A stretch of 64,000 nucleotides of DNA from UBA2160 sp964588665 (GTDB lineage: Bacteria; Chloroflexota; Dehalococcoidia; Lucifugimonadales; UBA1123), in the NCBI GenBank assembly GCA_964588665.1, contig CAZPQQ010000001.1, forward strand, positions 62,001 to 126,000, read 5' to 3'. Below, piece by piece: positions 53,727 through 63,348 of this stretch. A program made the translations under genes and the position numbers. Numbering within the stretch: position 1 is the stretch's first letter; every line of letters starts with the position of its first letter. The notes beneath the pieces were generated by a model that was not told the DNA's origin, ran no database searches, and saw nothing but the letters and a program-made list of their open reading frames with translations.

Positions 53727-54658
53727 AGATTGCGGTGATGGGCGCCGGCGGGGTCGGCGGCTATTTCGGAGGGCTGCTGGCCAAGGCAGGGCAGGACGTG
53801 ACGTTCATCGCCAGAGGCCCGCATCTCAGAGCGATCATTTCCAACGGACTCGCGGTGACGTCCGACCTGTCGGGCGACTTCTCGGTTAAGGCGAACGCCA
53901 CGGACGACACCGCGGCGGTCAGCCCCGTCGACCTGGTTCTATACACTGTGAAGATGTACCACAACGCCCAGGCGATTCCGGCCGTGCGGCCTATGGTTGG
54001 ACCGAACACCATCGTGCTGACGCTCCAGAACGGCGTCGACAACGGACACCTGTTGGCGGCGGACCTGGGCGCCCAACACGTGATGGTGGGCACTGCCGTG
54101 GTTCTGGCGGGCATAGAAAAGCCCGGTCTGGTCGCTCAGCGAGGGCAAGTGGGCAGCATCACGTTCGGAGAGATGTCGGGTGGGATTTCCGACAGGGGCC
54201 AGATGCTGCTGGACGTCTTCCGGGCGTCGGGTTGGAACGTCGAGCTTACAGCGGACGCCACGCGGGCGCTGTGGCGGAAATTCGTGTACCTCACAGGCTC
54301 GGCCACCGTGAACGCCGCCACCCAGATAACATATGGCGAGATGCGAGCCGTGCCGGAAACCAGGGATTTGATCAAAGCCGCCTGGCGCGAGATCGTAGCC
54401 GTGGCCCACGCAAGCGGGGCCGACCCGGGCGACGACGTTCTCGACTGGTGCGAGTCCTCGCTCGACGCCTTCCCTTCCCACGGTAGGACGAGCCTCGCCA
54501 ACGACTTCCAGGCAGGCCGCCCGGTGGAGATCGAAGGATTGACCGGCGCCGTTGTCAAACTGGGGCGCGAGCATGACGTGCCTACACCGGTACACACGAC
54601 CATTTACGCTTTGCTCAAGCCGGCCGCGCTCAAGATCGCGGGCGGATCACCCGGTTAG
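53723..54658 (+). CDS. panE: 2-dehydropantoate 2-reductase
   Basis: The 311-residue protein has the Rossmann head MGAGGVGGYFGGLL, VLTLQNGVDN, and the later LWRKFVYLTG with the catalytic Lys. This matches PanE, which reduces 2-dehydropantoate to pantoate with NADPH for CoA synthesis. Paralogues in catabolic clusters reduce other 2-oxoacids, so the assignment is to the family. Its start overlaps the preceding gene by four bases. recQ follows on the same strand. Confidence 0.9.
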   Translation: MKIAVMGAGGVGGYFGGLLAKAGQDVTFIARGPHLRAIISNGLAVTSDLSGDFSVKANATDDTAAVSPVDLVLYTVKMYHNAQAIPAVRPMVGPNTIVLTLQNGVDNGHLLAADLGAQHVMVGTAVVLAGIEKPGLVAQRGQVGSITFGEMSGGISDRGQMLLDVFRASGWNVELTADATRALWRKFVYLTGSATVNAATQITYGEMRAVPETRDLIKAAWREIVAVAHASGADPGDDVLDWCESSLDAFPSHGRTSLANDFQAGRPVEIEGLTGAVVKLGREHDVPTPVHTTIYALLKPAALKIAGGSPG

Positions 54659-54713
54659 AGCACATGGGGCTTGCGTGGACAGCGCGACCCTTTCGCCGAC
54701 GGGAGCTGACATC

Positions 54714-56894
54714 TTGTTGAGAGACCTGGTCAAGAAGCAATTTGGGTACGACAGCTTCCTGCCTCCGCAGGAAGAGATCATGTCGAGCGTGCTGGAGGGC
54801 AAAGACAACCTGGTGCTGATGCCCACGGGCGGCGGCAAGTCGCTTTGCTACCAACTGCCCGCACTGTCGCTGGAGGGAATTACCCTTGTCGTGTCCCCGT
54901 TGATCGCGCTGATGAAAGATCAGGTCGACGCTCTTCGGGGCAACGGGATCGAATCTGGGTACGTCAACAGCACACTTTCGCAAAACGAGATCAACGACGT
55001 TTTGCGCCGGGCGTTCAACGGCGAGTTGAAGATCCTGTACGTGGCGCCTGAGAGATTGGCGATGGCGAATTTCCGTCGTTTCCTTCAGTCGGCGACGTTG
55101 AGCCTGATTGCCGTCGACGAAGCCCACTGCATTTCAGAGTGGGGCCATGAGTTCCGGCCCGACTACAGGAACCTGAGCTCGCTCAGGACAGCGTTCCCGG
55201 ATGTTCCGGTCATCGCGCTTACGGCCACGGCCACCGAGCGGGTTCGGCAGGATATCCTCGGCCAACTCGGCCTCCGCGACCCGAACGTGTTCGTCGCCAG
55301 CCTCAACCGACCCAACCTCACGTACTCCGTGCACTCGAAGACCAACCAATACCGCCGCCTCACCGGTTATCTGCGGAAGCACGAGGACCGTCCCGCGATT
55401 ATCTATCGGACGAGCCGTCGGGGCACCGAGGACCTGGCGTCGGTGTTGACGTCTGACGGATTCCAGGCCGTGGCGTACCACGCCGGGTTGGACGACGATC
55501 GGGCGGCGATTCAGGATCGGTTCATCAACGACCACGTCCCGATAGTCGTCGCGACCGTGGCTTTCGGCATGGGGATCGACAAGCCCGACATCCGCCTCGT
55601 GGTCCACTACGACTTACCGTCTTCGATAGAACGGTACTACCAGGAGACCGGCCGCGCCGGTCGCGACGGGCTGCCCTCCGATTGCGTGCTGTTCTATTCG
55701 CCCGGAGACCGCGGCACGCAGGAGTACTTCATCGGCCAGATCGAGGACGAGGCCGAACAGGAAGGCGCCCGCCGGCGCCTCGAAGCACTGATCGCCTATG
55801 CGGAGCTGTCCACATGCCGCCGAGCCCGGCTTCTGGACTACTTCGGCGAGGAGCTGGGTCAGGAGTGCGACGGATGCGACGTGTGCGTGTCGGTGGATGT
55901 GGAGCGTTTCGACGGAACGGTGATCACGCAGAAAATACTCTCGGCCGTGATTCGAACCGGCGAGCGCTTCGGCGCAGCCCACGTGGCGAGAGTTCTTCGG
56001 GGCGGCAAGACGAAACAGATTCGCCAGTTCGGACATGATCGGCTTTCCGTCTACGATATCGTCGATGATTACTCGGATACGCAAATCCGGGAAATCGTCT
56101 CGATGTTGGTTGGTCAAGGGTTGTTGGTCAACAGCGGTCAGTTTCCCACGCTCTCCGTGACTCCAACAGGGCGAGAGGCTCTCCAACCCGAGGCAGAGGT
56201 CCTTCTTCCGGTGCTTGAGACCGTTGAGTCGGAGCCGAGTTTTGGCGCGTCTCAGGCGGAATACGATTCCTCGTTGTTTGAAAAGTTACGCAGCCTGCGC
56301 GTGAAACTCGCCCGAGACCGAGGAGTCCCGCCTTATGTGATCTTCGGAGACGTGCCGTTGCAGCAGATGGCCCAATACTATCCGCAATCCGAAGAGACGT
56401 TCCTTCAGATTTCCGGGGTCGGCGAGGTCAAGCTGCATCTTCTCGGAGCCGCGTTCTTAACCGTGATCCAAGATCACGCGCGGCTCCACGGACACAAGGA
56501 CTTGCTCGTTGGCAGGTCCAACGATGGCCCGAGGTCCGGACGCGGATCGAATTCGCGAAGCCGCGAAACCGACTCTATCGCCGACACCGTTCGCCAGACC
56601 CGTGTGCTTTTGCTCGAAAAGCTTCCGATCGACGAGATCGCGAGTTCACGGCGTGTGACGCAGCGCACCATTGTCGATCATGTGGCGCGTTTGATTGAAT
56701 CCGGTGACGTGGATGCCGCAGAGTATCTCGTGCCGACCGGCGGTCGCCTCGACCGCATTCGGGAAGCGTTCCGCGTCCACGGCTACTACTCGCTGCGGAC
56801 GGTCCGCGACTTCGTCGGAGACGGTTTCTCGTACGACGAGCTCATGATCGCCCGGGCGTACCTGAAAGCAACAAACCCAGACGCTCAGCCTTAA
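54714..56894 (+). CDS. recQ: ATP-dependent DNA helicase RecQ
   Basis: The 726-residue helicase has all RecQ parts: LMPTGGGKSLCYQLPAL (Walker A, 36-52), AVDEAHCISEWGHEFR (Walker B/DEAH, 133-148), ALTATATERVR, and ETGRAGRDGLPSD (motif VI). The zinc site is CRRARLLDYFG and CDGCDVC. An HRDC-like domain (RVKLARDRGVPPYVIF and ISGVGEVKL) and a C-terminal helix-turn-helix (KLPIDEIASSRRVTQRTI) follow. TTG at 54714 is chosen because GGGAG lies eight bases upstream. GTG at 54675 is an alternative. RecQ unwinds forked and recombination DNA. Confidence 0.94.
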   Translation: MLRDLVKKQFGYDSFLPPQEEIMSSVLEGKDNLVLMPTGGGKSLCYQLPALSLEGITLVVSPLIALMKDQVDALRGNGIESGYVNSTLSQNEINDVLRRAFNGELKILYVAPERLAMANFRRFLQSATLSLIAVDEAHCISEWGHEFRPDYRNLSSLRTAFPDVPVIALTATATERVRQDILGQLGLRDPNVFVASLNRPNLTYSVHSKTNQYRRLTGYLRKHEDRPAIIYRTSRRGTEDLASVLTSDGFQAVAYHAGLDDDRAAIQDRFINDHVPIVVATVAFGMGIDKPDIRLVVHYDLPSSIERYYQETGRAGRDGLPSDCVLFYSPGDRGTQEYFIGQIEDEAEQEGARRRLEALIAYAELSTCRRARLLDYFGEELGQECDGCDVCVSVDVERFDGTVITQKILSAVIRTGERFGAAHVARVLRGGKTKQIRQFGHDRLSVYDIVDDYSDTQIREIVSMLVGQGLLVNSGQFPTLSVTPTGREALQPEAEVLLPVLETVESEPSFGASQAEYDSSLFEKLRSLRVKLARDRGVPPYVIFGDVPLQQMAQYYPQSEETFLQISGVGEVKLHLLGAAFLTVIQDHARLHGHKDLLVGRSNDGPRSGRGSNSRSRETDSIADTVRQTRVLLLEKLPIDEIASSRRVTQRTIVDHVARLIESGDVDAAEYLVPTGGRLDRIREAFRVHGYYSLRTVRDFVGDGFSYDELMIARAYLKATNPDAQP

Positions 56895-57124
56895 CCTTGG
56901 GCTTCCACTATGCCGTTTCTAGCAGAACCAAGGCCATCGACTACGCGTCGCCGCTTCTTCCGTCCCTCTCGTCCCTTGAGTCCTTTCGGACCACGAGTCT
57001 GAGGCAGCCGGATCATGGCATCGCGGCATAAAGTGGCGCGAAACAACCGGTTGCGAGATAATGCAAGTCGCGTCCGCGCGAATCAGGCACAAGAATCGCG
57101 GACCGCAGCCCACAGGAGGGTTGA

Positions 57125-58807
57125 ATGGAAACCCCGTCACAACAAGCCGGGGCAGGCTCGAAGCATGCCCCGGCGCCTCGTCAGGATGACTTCATACAAC
57201 TGCCGCGTCGAACGGTGGTGCTCACCATGGCCGGAGTCATGCTGGCCATGTTCCTCGCGTCGCTGGATCAGACCGTCGTCGGCACCGCGATGCCTCGCAT
57301 CATCGCCGATCTGGGCGGCTTCGACCGGTTCACCTGGGTGACCACCGCGTATCTCGTGGCGTCGACGACCGTCGTTCCCGTCGTCGGACGGCTAACCGAC
57401 ATGTCCGGCCGCAAAATGTTCTATATCGCGGGGATCGTGGTTTTCGCCTCTGGCTCGGTTGCCGCCGGCCTGAGCGGGACGATGAACCAGCTTATACTCT
57501 CGCGGGCGCTGCAGGGCGTGGGCGGCGGCGTCATAATGGCGATCTCGTTCGTCTCAATCGCGGACCTGTTCCCCCCCGAAGACCGAGGCAAATTCCAAGG
57601 CCTGATGGCCGGCGTGTTCGGTCTGTCGTCAATCCTCGGCCCGACCCTCGGTGGATTCATCGCCGACAACCTGTCATGGAACTGGGTGTTTCTGGTCAAC
57701 GTGCCGATCTCCGTTCCGATTATCGGTCTGTTCATTAGATTCTTCCCTGACACCAGAAGACCCGGAAGCGAAGACGACCGCCAATTAGACTACCTTGGAA
57801 TGGCGACGCTGGTTCTGGGCGTGGTGCCCCTGCTGCTCGGACTGTCCTGGGGAGGCGTGCAGTACGAATGGGTTTCGGTGCAGGTCATCGGCGCGCTCGG
57901 GTTCGGACTTGCGATGTCGATCGTCTTCGTAATAGTCGAGTCGAAAACCGCGGCGCCGATAATGCCGTTGGACATCTACAAAAACCGCATGGTGACGGTG
58001 TCGCTGATCGCGATATTCCTCACCGGGTTCGGGATGTTCGGCGCGATCATATTCATTCCGTTGTTCTTCCAGGGCGTGCTGGGGGCTTCAGCCACGTCGA
58101 GCGGGAGCTTCCTGACGCCGATGATGATGGGAGTCGTCTTCGGGGCGGCCCTTTCTGGCCAGATGCTGTCGAGAACCGGAGGGCACTACAGGATTCAGGC
58201 GTTGATCGGCATCTCGATCATGACCACGGGGATGTACTTGATCGGGAACATGGACGAGACGACCCGATTTGGCACGGCGGTGGGGTATCTGATCGTGATG
58301 GGGTTTGGCCTTGGGACGACTTTCCCTGTGTTCACGCTGGCCGTGCAAAACTCGGTGCCGTTCAGCGTGATGGGGATCGCCACGTCGGCGACTCAGTTCT
58401 ACCGCTCGATCGGCGGCATGCTGGGTCTGGCCATTTTGGGCGCCGTGATGGCCAATCGATTCGCGTCGAGGCTGGCCGATACGATGACCGATGCGCTCAC
58501 GCAAGCTCTGCCGCCGGGCCAGTTCGAAACTTTGCAAGGCAACCCACAGGCTCTCGTCAACCCCGAAGCGCTCTTGACCCTTCGCGAAGGTCTCGAGCAA
58601 GCGGGTCCCGAGGGCGCCGCGAAGGCCGACCAGCTTGTCGCGCTCATGAAATCCGCGCTGGCGGGGGCAATCGGGGATGTCTTCACCATAAGCGTCGTCG
58701 TCGTGGCAAGCGCGTTCGTTGTGACTTTGTTCTTGCGACAGCCCAAAGTCCAACGCGAAGAAACCACGCGACTCAGTGCGGCCCCAGGCGTCGCCGACAG
58801 CGACTGA
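57125..58807 (+). CDS. DHA2-family MFS drug exporter
   Basis: The 560-residue membrane protein has the DHA2 (14-helix) pattern: MFLASLDQTVVGTAMPRII in the first helix, GRLTDMSGRKMFYIAGIV (motif A), QGVGGGVIMAISFVSIADLF (motif B) and GPTLGGFIADNLSWNWVFLV (motif C). Such proteins expel drugs or other hydrophobic compounds in exchange for protons. The C-terminal tail has an unusually long loop (about 430-500). AGGAGG precedes the ATG by five bases. It stands alone. Confidence 0.93.
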   Translation: METPSQQAGAGSKHAPAPRQDDFIQLPRRTVVLTMAGVMLAMFLASLDQTVVGTAMPRIIADLGGFDRFTWVTTAYLVASTTVVPVVGRLTDMSGRKMFYIAGIVVFASGSVAAGLSGTMNQLILSRALQGVGGGVIMAISFVSIADLFPPEDRGKFQGLMAGVFGLSSILGPTLGGFIADNLSWNWVFLVNVPISVPIIGLFIRFFPDTRRPGSEDDRQLDYLGMATLVLGVVPLLLGLSWGGVQYEWVSVQVIGALGFGLAMSIVFVIVESKTAAPIMPLDIYKNRMVTVSLIAIFLTGFGMFGAIIFIPLFFQGVLGASATSSGSFLTPMMMGVVFGAALSGQMLSRTGGHYRIQALIGISIMTTGMYLIGNMDETTRFGTAVGYLIVMGFGLGTTFPVFTLAVQNSVPFSVMGIATSATQFYRSIGGMLGLAILGAVMANRFASRLADTMTDALTQALPPGQFETLQGNPQALVNPEALLTLREGLEQAGPEGAAKADQLVALMKSALAGAIGDVFTISVVVVASAFVVTLFLRQPKVQREETTRLSAAPGVADSD

Positions 58808-58822
58808 ACTCGTCGCCGAAAG

Positions 58823-59893
58823 CTACTTCAAGACACAGACGGCGTAGACCTGCATGGCCCAGTCTGTTCCCTCGGGACCGTTCGCCTTGACCCTCCACGC
58901 GGAGCCGTCGAGCAGAGGCAGACTGAACCGAACGAACACGTCGTCCCGGTGTACGGCGAACCCGCCTCCCAGGACGGTCCTGTCTGCGCCGCAGGGAATT
59001 TCGATGGTCAACTCGGCGGACTGCGTCTCGACGTTTTGCGAGACAATGACGTGATCACCGACGCCGCCTGCCGGTCCCACCGGCCCCGCGTCACCCTTGT
59101 CTCCCTTGGGTCCGCCCGGATCGCCAGCCGGCCCCTGTGCTCCAACCGGTCCCGCTGGCCCAACCGGCCCTGCCGATCCCGTGAGCCCAATTGGCCCAAT
59201 CACGCCTTGGACGCCCTGGATGCCCAGAGGTCCAGCCGGCCCTTCCGGTCCCGTCAGCCCCTCTGGTCCAAGCGGGCCCTCTGGTCCCGCGACTCCCTCT
59301 GGTCCGGGCGGTCCTTCAGGTCCGTCGGGGCCCGGAGGTCCGAGTACGCCCCTGTCGCCGAATTTGCCTTGTTCTCCGGTGGCGCCCGTGGGACCTTGTG
59401 GACCGCGATCGCCCGTAAGTCCGATCAATCCTTGTATCCCTGGACCGCCCGGTTCGCCCTTGGGGCCTTCCGGTCCGGGCGAACCCGTGGCGTCTGTTTC
59501 GCCTTGCACGCCTGTGGCGCCTTGAACGCCAGCCGCCCCATTGGCGGCGGGCCGTTCGGCCTCTGCGGCGTCGCCTTCCGGCGCTTCGGCTGGAGCTTCG
59601 CTTCCGTCTTCCGTCGCGTCGGCTTCACCCTCGCCGCCGCCTTCATTCGGCTCAGCGCCTTCGGATTCATTCGCCTCCGTCGTATCCACGGCTTCCTCGT
59701 CGCCCAGGAACGGTATATATCCGCAAGCTAGAGTGAGGAACAAAACGCCTGCCAGCAGCACGGGCGAGAGCAGTCCGACGCCTCTCTTCGACGAGCGGCG
59801 CGGAGAGGCGTCGCCGTCGATCGCAGTCTCCGGAGACGGGGCTGCAGATGCCGGAGTTTGGTGGTCTTCGTTCGCTTTTGATCGGTCAGTCAT
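58823..59893 (-). CDS. Collagen-like repeat surface protein
   Basis: The 356-residue protein has a charged N-terminal tail, a hydrophobic segment with a lipobox-like Cys (LAGVLFLTLACGY, Cys about residue 57), an acidic spacer of about 55 residues, and then a long Gly-X-Y region (about 118-282) with many GPEGPxGPEG and GPAGPVG units. The end is a globular part (about 285-356) with HVIVSQNVETQSAEL, GGGFAVHRDD and WAMQVYAVCVLK. Such proteins form stiff triple-helical stalks on the cell surface. The Pro in the Y position cannot be hydroxylated in bacteria. No ribosome binding site is evident. Confidence 0.87.
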   Translation of the reverse strand: MTDRSKANEDHQTPASAAPSPETAIDGDASPRRSSKRGVGLLSPVLLAGVLFLTLACGYIPFLGDEEAVDTTEANESEGAEPNEGGGEGEADATEDGSEAPAEAPEGDAAEAERPAANGAAGVQGATGVQGETDATGSPGPEGPKGEPGGPGIQGLIGLTGDRGPQGPTGATGEQGKFGDRGVLGPPGPDGPEGPPGPEGVAGPEGPLGPEGLTGPEGPAGPLGIQGVQGVIGPIGLTGSAGPVGPAGPVGAQGPAGDPGGPKGDKGDAGPVGPAGGVGDHVIVSQNVETQSAELTIEIPCGADRTVLGGGFAVHRDDVFVRFSLPLLDGSAWRVKANGPEGTDWAMQVYAVCVLK

Positions 59894-60099
59894 AACAATA
59901 GCTTATGCAGGATGCCCACAGTCGCCAACGGGATTGCCCCCAATGTTCGTTTGATGCAGCCTACGGTCTTTGATATGGCATGGACACCGCGACTGCCACT
60001 TTCTACAATATTCTCGGGCGCCAACCGGTGACGACCGGTTCGCGGCTCATAAAGATATATGGTCATCGACCGGGGCAACTAAACAGCGGAGACGTCGGA

Positions 60100-60699
60100 A
60101 TGAATCTGAGCAAGAAGAGACTGGGGGTAACCGCGGGCGCGTTGACGATCGCCGGCCTGTTCGTGATCTTGATGGCCATAGGCCTGACGAACGATTCATC
60201 GGTGACCGGGCGCAGCGGCATCACCAGAGTCGGCAAACCGGCTGAGTCGTTTTCCATGCCGCTCATCGGCGGGGGCGCGTTCGATGCAGCAGAGCATCGT
60301 GGAAAGCCGATGGTGATCAACTTCTGGGCTTCTTGGTGCCCGCCATGCAGGCAGGAATCTCCGGGGTTCGAGCGGACCTGGGGGACCTACGCGGACAAAG
60401 GCATCGTGTTCGTTGGCGTCGACATCCAGGATGGAGAAGAGGTGGCCCAGGCGTATGTCGACGAGTTTGGCTTGACGTTTCCTAACGGCAGAGACCTCGA
60501 CGGCACGATAACCGTGGACTACGGCGTGATCGGATTGCCGGTCACGTTCTTCGTCGATGCCGATGGCATGGTCCAGGGGCGATGGGTGGGAGCGTTGGCT
60601 GAGAGCAAGCTTGTGGACTGGGTCGAAGCTCTTCTAGCTGGCGTCAGCCCGTCGGGCGACGCTGAAGGCGAGACGCCGGGCGGCTTCCAGAAGTTCTAG
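60100..60699 (+). CDS. TlpA/ResA-type thioredoxin-like protein
   Basis: The 199-residue protein has one N-terminal membrane segment (GALTIAGLFVILMAIGL) and a thioredoxin domain with the active site WASWCPPCRQE (C-x-x-C). VGVDIQDGEEVAQAYV and YGVIGLPVTFFVDADG (cis-Pro) complete the fold. It faces outside the membrane and reduces or maintains disulfides, for example in cytochrome c assembly. The ATG at 60100 is chosen because GGAG lies eight bases upstream. The frame is open upstream but shows no family sequence. Confidence 0.88.
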   Translation: MNLSKKRLGVTAGALTIAGLFVILMAIGLTNDSSVTGRSGITRVGKPAESFSMPLIGGGAFDAAEHRGKPMVINFWASWCPPCRQESPGFERTWGTYADKGIVFVGVDIQDGEEVAQAYVDEFGLTFPNGRDLDGTITVDYGVIGLPVTFFVDADGMVQGRWVGALAESKLVDWVEALLAGVSPSGDAEGETPGGFQKF

Positions 60700-60716
60700 T
60701 GAACCCGCGCCGCCGA

Positions 60717-60746
60717 CGGGCCTTCGACAAGCTCAGGCCGAACGGT
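60717..60746. repeat. REP-like element after the thioredoxin gene
   Basis: The sequence cgggccttcgacaagctcaggccgaacgg is an inverted form of the REP motif found in the tandem repeat that follows. Confidence 0.55.
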
Positions 60747-60784
60747 AAACCAACACCTCAACCCGTCCGCGACATGCTCGCGTC

Positions 60785-61203
60785 AAAAGTCGCGTGGGTG
60801 TTTTCCGTTCGGGGTGAGCCTGTCAAACCCTGGCCCGGCCTGCTCCTCGCTCCTACGGATGCCGCGGGGGTGTTTTCCGTTCGGGGTGAGCCTGTCGAAC
60901 CCTGGCCCGGCCTGCTCCTCGCACCTACGGATGTCGCCGGGGTGTTTCCCGTTCGGGGTGAGCCTGTCGAACCTTGGCCCGGCCTGCTCCGCGCTCCTAC
61001 GGATGCCGCGGGGGTGTTTTCCGTTCGGGGTGAGCCTGTCGAACCCNNNNNNNNNNNNNNNNNNNNNNNNNNNNNNNNNNNNNNNNNNNNNNNNNNNNNN
61101 NNNNNNNNNNNNNNNNNNNNNNNNNNNNNNNNNNNNNNNNNNNNNNGGGTGTTTTCCGTTCGGGGTGAGCCTGTCGAACCCTGGCCCGGCCTGCTCCTCG
61201 CTC
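60785..61203. repeat. 72-bp tandem repeats interrupted by an assembly gap
   Basis: The motif GTTCGGGGTGAGCCTGTC starts at 60807, 60879, 60951 and 61023, an exact period of 72 bases, and again at 61158 after 100 N (61047-61146). Each unit contains the REP core, tggcccggcctgctcc and ctacggatg. Small differences mark the copies (caaa for cgaa, gcacct for gctcct). The number of units is unknown because of the gap. The array ends at the stop codon of the ThDP enzyme gene. Confidence 0.92.
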
Positions 61204-62841
61204 CTAAGGATACAGCGAGAAGTCGAAGCCCTCTTTGACGATGCATTCCACGAGCGCCGGGGCGCCCGTCTTCGTGATCTCGATGGCTTGCGTTAGCGCG
61301 GGGACGATCTCCTCGGGCTGCTCGACGCGGACCGCCCAGCCGCCGAGGGCTTTGGCCACCGCACGGTAATCGCCGCCCTGGTAGACGGAGCCGTACTTCT
61401 CGATCGCCATCGGCATCGTGTCTCGCTCGATGGCCATGGCCCCGTTGTTGAACACGATCGTCAGGATGCCAATGCTGTTCCTCACGGCCGTCTCGAGGTC
61501 CATGCCGACCATGCCGATTGCCGCGTCGCCCATGATGTTGATGCACAGCTTGTCGGGTTCGGCGAGTTTGGCGCCCATCGTGATGCCCAGTCCGTACCCG
61601 AGCTGCGTAGACTTTCCCCAGCCCTGGTATGTCCGTGGTGCGACGCTCTCCCAGAAGGGCGTAAGCTGGTCGCGCGGGCTGCCGGCGTCGTGGGTGACGA
61701 TGGTGTTCGGTCGGTCCACCAGGTGCATCAAATCCCAGATTATTCGGTACTGGTTCAGCGGCGTTTCGCGGGACGTCAGCTGGGGCATCCATTCGTCCAG
61801 CCATTCCTTCTTGACCGCCTGGACGTTCGCCGCGGTTTGGTAGTCGTTCCGATTGCCTGCGCCATTGGTTCGGGTCTCGATTTCGGCGATCACGGCTTGG
61901 AGGGTGAGTTTGGCGTCGCCGATCAGCGCCAGGTCCGCCGCGTAGTCCTTGTGCACGTCCATGGCGTCGTTGGTCGAGTGGATGATGACCTTGCCAGACG
62001 GAATCTTCTTCGCGTAGGAAGACCGCGCGAAGCTGCATCCGATTCCGAAGACCACATCGGCCTGGTCGAGAAACACGGAGATGGGCTTGGTCGTGGAGAC
62101 CGCCGAAGCGCCCAGCGAGAGCGGGTGGTTCTCCGGAAAACCGCTCTTGCCCGCCATGGTCGTCATGACAGGCGCCTGAAGCAACTCCGCGAGTTGTTCG
62201 AGCTCGGCCGTAGCTTCAGCGTACATCACGCCCTGGCCCGTGTGGATCACGAGGTTCTTGGCGTTCAGCAGCGCAGTCACGACCTCGCCGACGTCGTGTG
62301 GGTCGGGAGCTGTGCGGTTCGATGTCACCGGCCTGTATTCGAGCTCACCGGGGTATGTGGCCGCGCCAACGTCGGTGGGCAATTCGACTAGCACCGGGCC
62401 GCCCTTTCCGGTTCGAAGATGGTAGAAGGCGCGGCGCATGAGCTCGGGGACGCGCTCGATTCGGTTGATCTGGGCCGCCCACTTGGTCACGCGTTCATAA
62501 TGAGGCACCGCGAAGAAGTTCGGGTCGACGTTCAGGCGATCGGTCGCCGAGCCGCCCGGCAGCAGCAAGACGGGGACGTTGTCGCCGAACGCCTGGATCG
62601 CGCCGGGCAAGGAGTTCTCGGACCCCGGGCCTTGCTGCATCGAGAACACACCGAGGCGTTTGCCGTTGGTCGTGCGGCTGATGCCGTCTGCAATCGCCGC
62701 GCCGATGCGTTCCTGGCGGCAGATGATCGGCCTGATGTCCAGTCGCGCGGCCGCATCGATCAGCGGCTGGCTCGGGAATGCCGCGAGGAACTCGGTCCCT
62801 TCGCGCTTCAGTATCTCCGCGACCGCTTCGACCCCGTTCAT
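61204..62841 (-). CDS. Thiamine-diphosphate-dependent acetolactate-synthase-like enzyme
   Basis: The 545-residue protein has the three-domain ThDP enzyme layout. The conserved Glu is in RQERIGAAIADG, the middle domain is of FAD/ADP type, and the C-terminal ThDP site is GDAAIGMVGMDLETAV ending in VFNNGAMAI (G-D-x ... N-N). It decarboxylates or ligates 2-oxoacids, but the large-subunit family includes oxalyl-CoA decarboxylase, glyoxylate carboligase and sulfoacetaldehyde acetyltransferase. The substrate is not decidable from motifs. AAGGAG precedes the ATG by eight bases. A related enzyme follows at 63349. Confidence 0.92.
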   Translation of the reverse strand: MNGVEAVAEILKREGTEFLAAFPSQPLIDAAARLDIRPIICRQERIGAAIADGISRTTNGKRLGVFSMQQGPGSENSLPGAIQAFGDNVPVLLLPGGSATDRLNVDPNFFAVPHYERVTKWAAQINRIERVPELMRRAFYHLRTGKGGPVLVELPTDVGAATYPGELEYRPVTSNRTAPDPHDVGEVVTALLNAKNLVIHTGQGVMYAEATAELEQLAELLQAPVMTTMAGKSGFPENHPLSLGASAVSTTKPISVFLDQADVVFGIGCSFARSSYAKKIPSGKVIIHSTNDAMDVHKDYAADLALIGDAKLTLQAVIAEIETRTNGAGNRNDYQTAANVQAVKKEWLDEWMPQLTSRETPLNQYRIIWDLMHLVDRPNTIVTHDAGSPRDQLTPFWESVAPRTYQGWGKSTQLGYGLGITMGAKLAEPDKLCINIMGDAAIGMVGMDLETAVRNSIGILTIVFNNGAMAIERDTMPMAIEKYGSVYQGGDYRAVAKALGGWAVRVEQPEEIVPALTQAIEITKTGAPALVECIVKEGFDFSLYP

Positions 62842-63348
62842 GTGAGTGACTCCTTATGTGTGTTCGCTCGGTGGCCTCGACGTCGGGGCGTCACTGACGC
62901 TGGCCGAATCTGGATACCGCTTCGACCACTTGAGTCGCCTCGAAACTTCGCCAGCCCAGTGGATAAGCAGCTTGGTGAATCCGAAACGCCGATTCCGAGT
63001 GACTCGCCGACATCATCTTTTATCCGTTCGTCCTGAGCCTGTCGAAGGACTTCGACGTAAAAGGTCTCGCGGTGCGGGCGGTGTGGCGGTTCGAAAATCT
63101 TTGCGTCTGGCCGATTGCGATTCGGCACCGGCTTGTGGTTCGACAAGCTTACCACGAACGGACTAAATCCCTCGCGCGTCCCTGATGAATCCACCTCTTG
63201 ACAGGCTCATCACGAACGGAGCCGGTTCAGTCCGCCCGTCGACTTGAACCGATCATGCGACAGGCCCTGCGCGAACGGAGAATCCATCCCACCGTTCGCG
63301 CCGAGCCTGTTTATTGCATCCGCGAAATTGCGTCGATCCGATCTTCGC
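62842..63348. other. REP-rich spacer between two ThDP enzyme genes
   Basis: No gene is seen. The REP core GAGCCTGTCGAAGGA or its complement occurs near 63018-63060, 63121-63163, 63194-63225 and 63280-63315, sometimes in opposite orientation. The 5' part contains the start region of the gene at 61204. Confidence 0.55.

Noticed and set aside
59097..59731. Long open frames on the plus strand across the collagen-like gene
   Set aside because: They come from the regular Gly-X-Y codons read on the other strand and have no start site or domain.
60785..61203. 72-bp repeats as a CRISPR array
   Set aside because: The whole unit is repeated with few changes, and there are no unique spacers. No cas gene is near.
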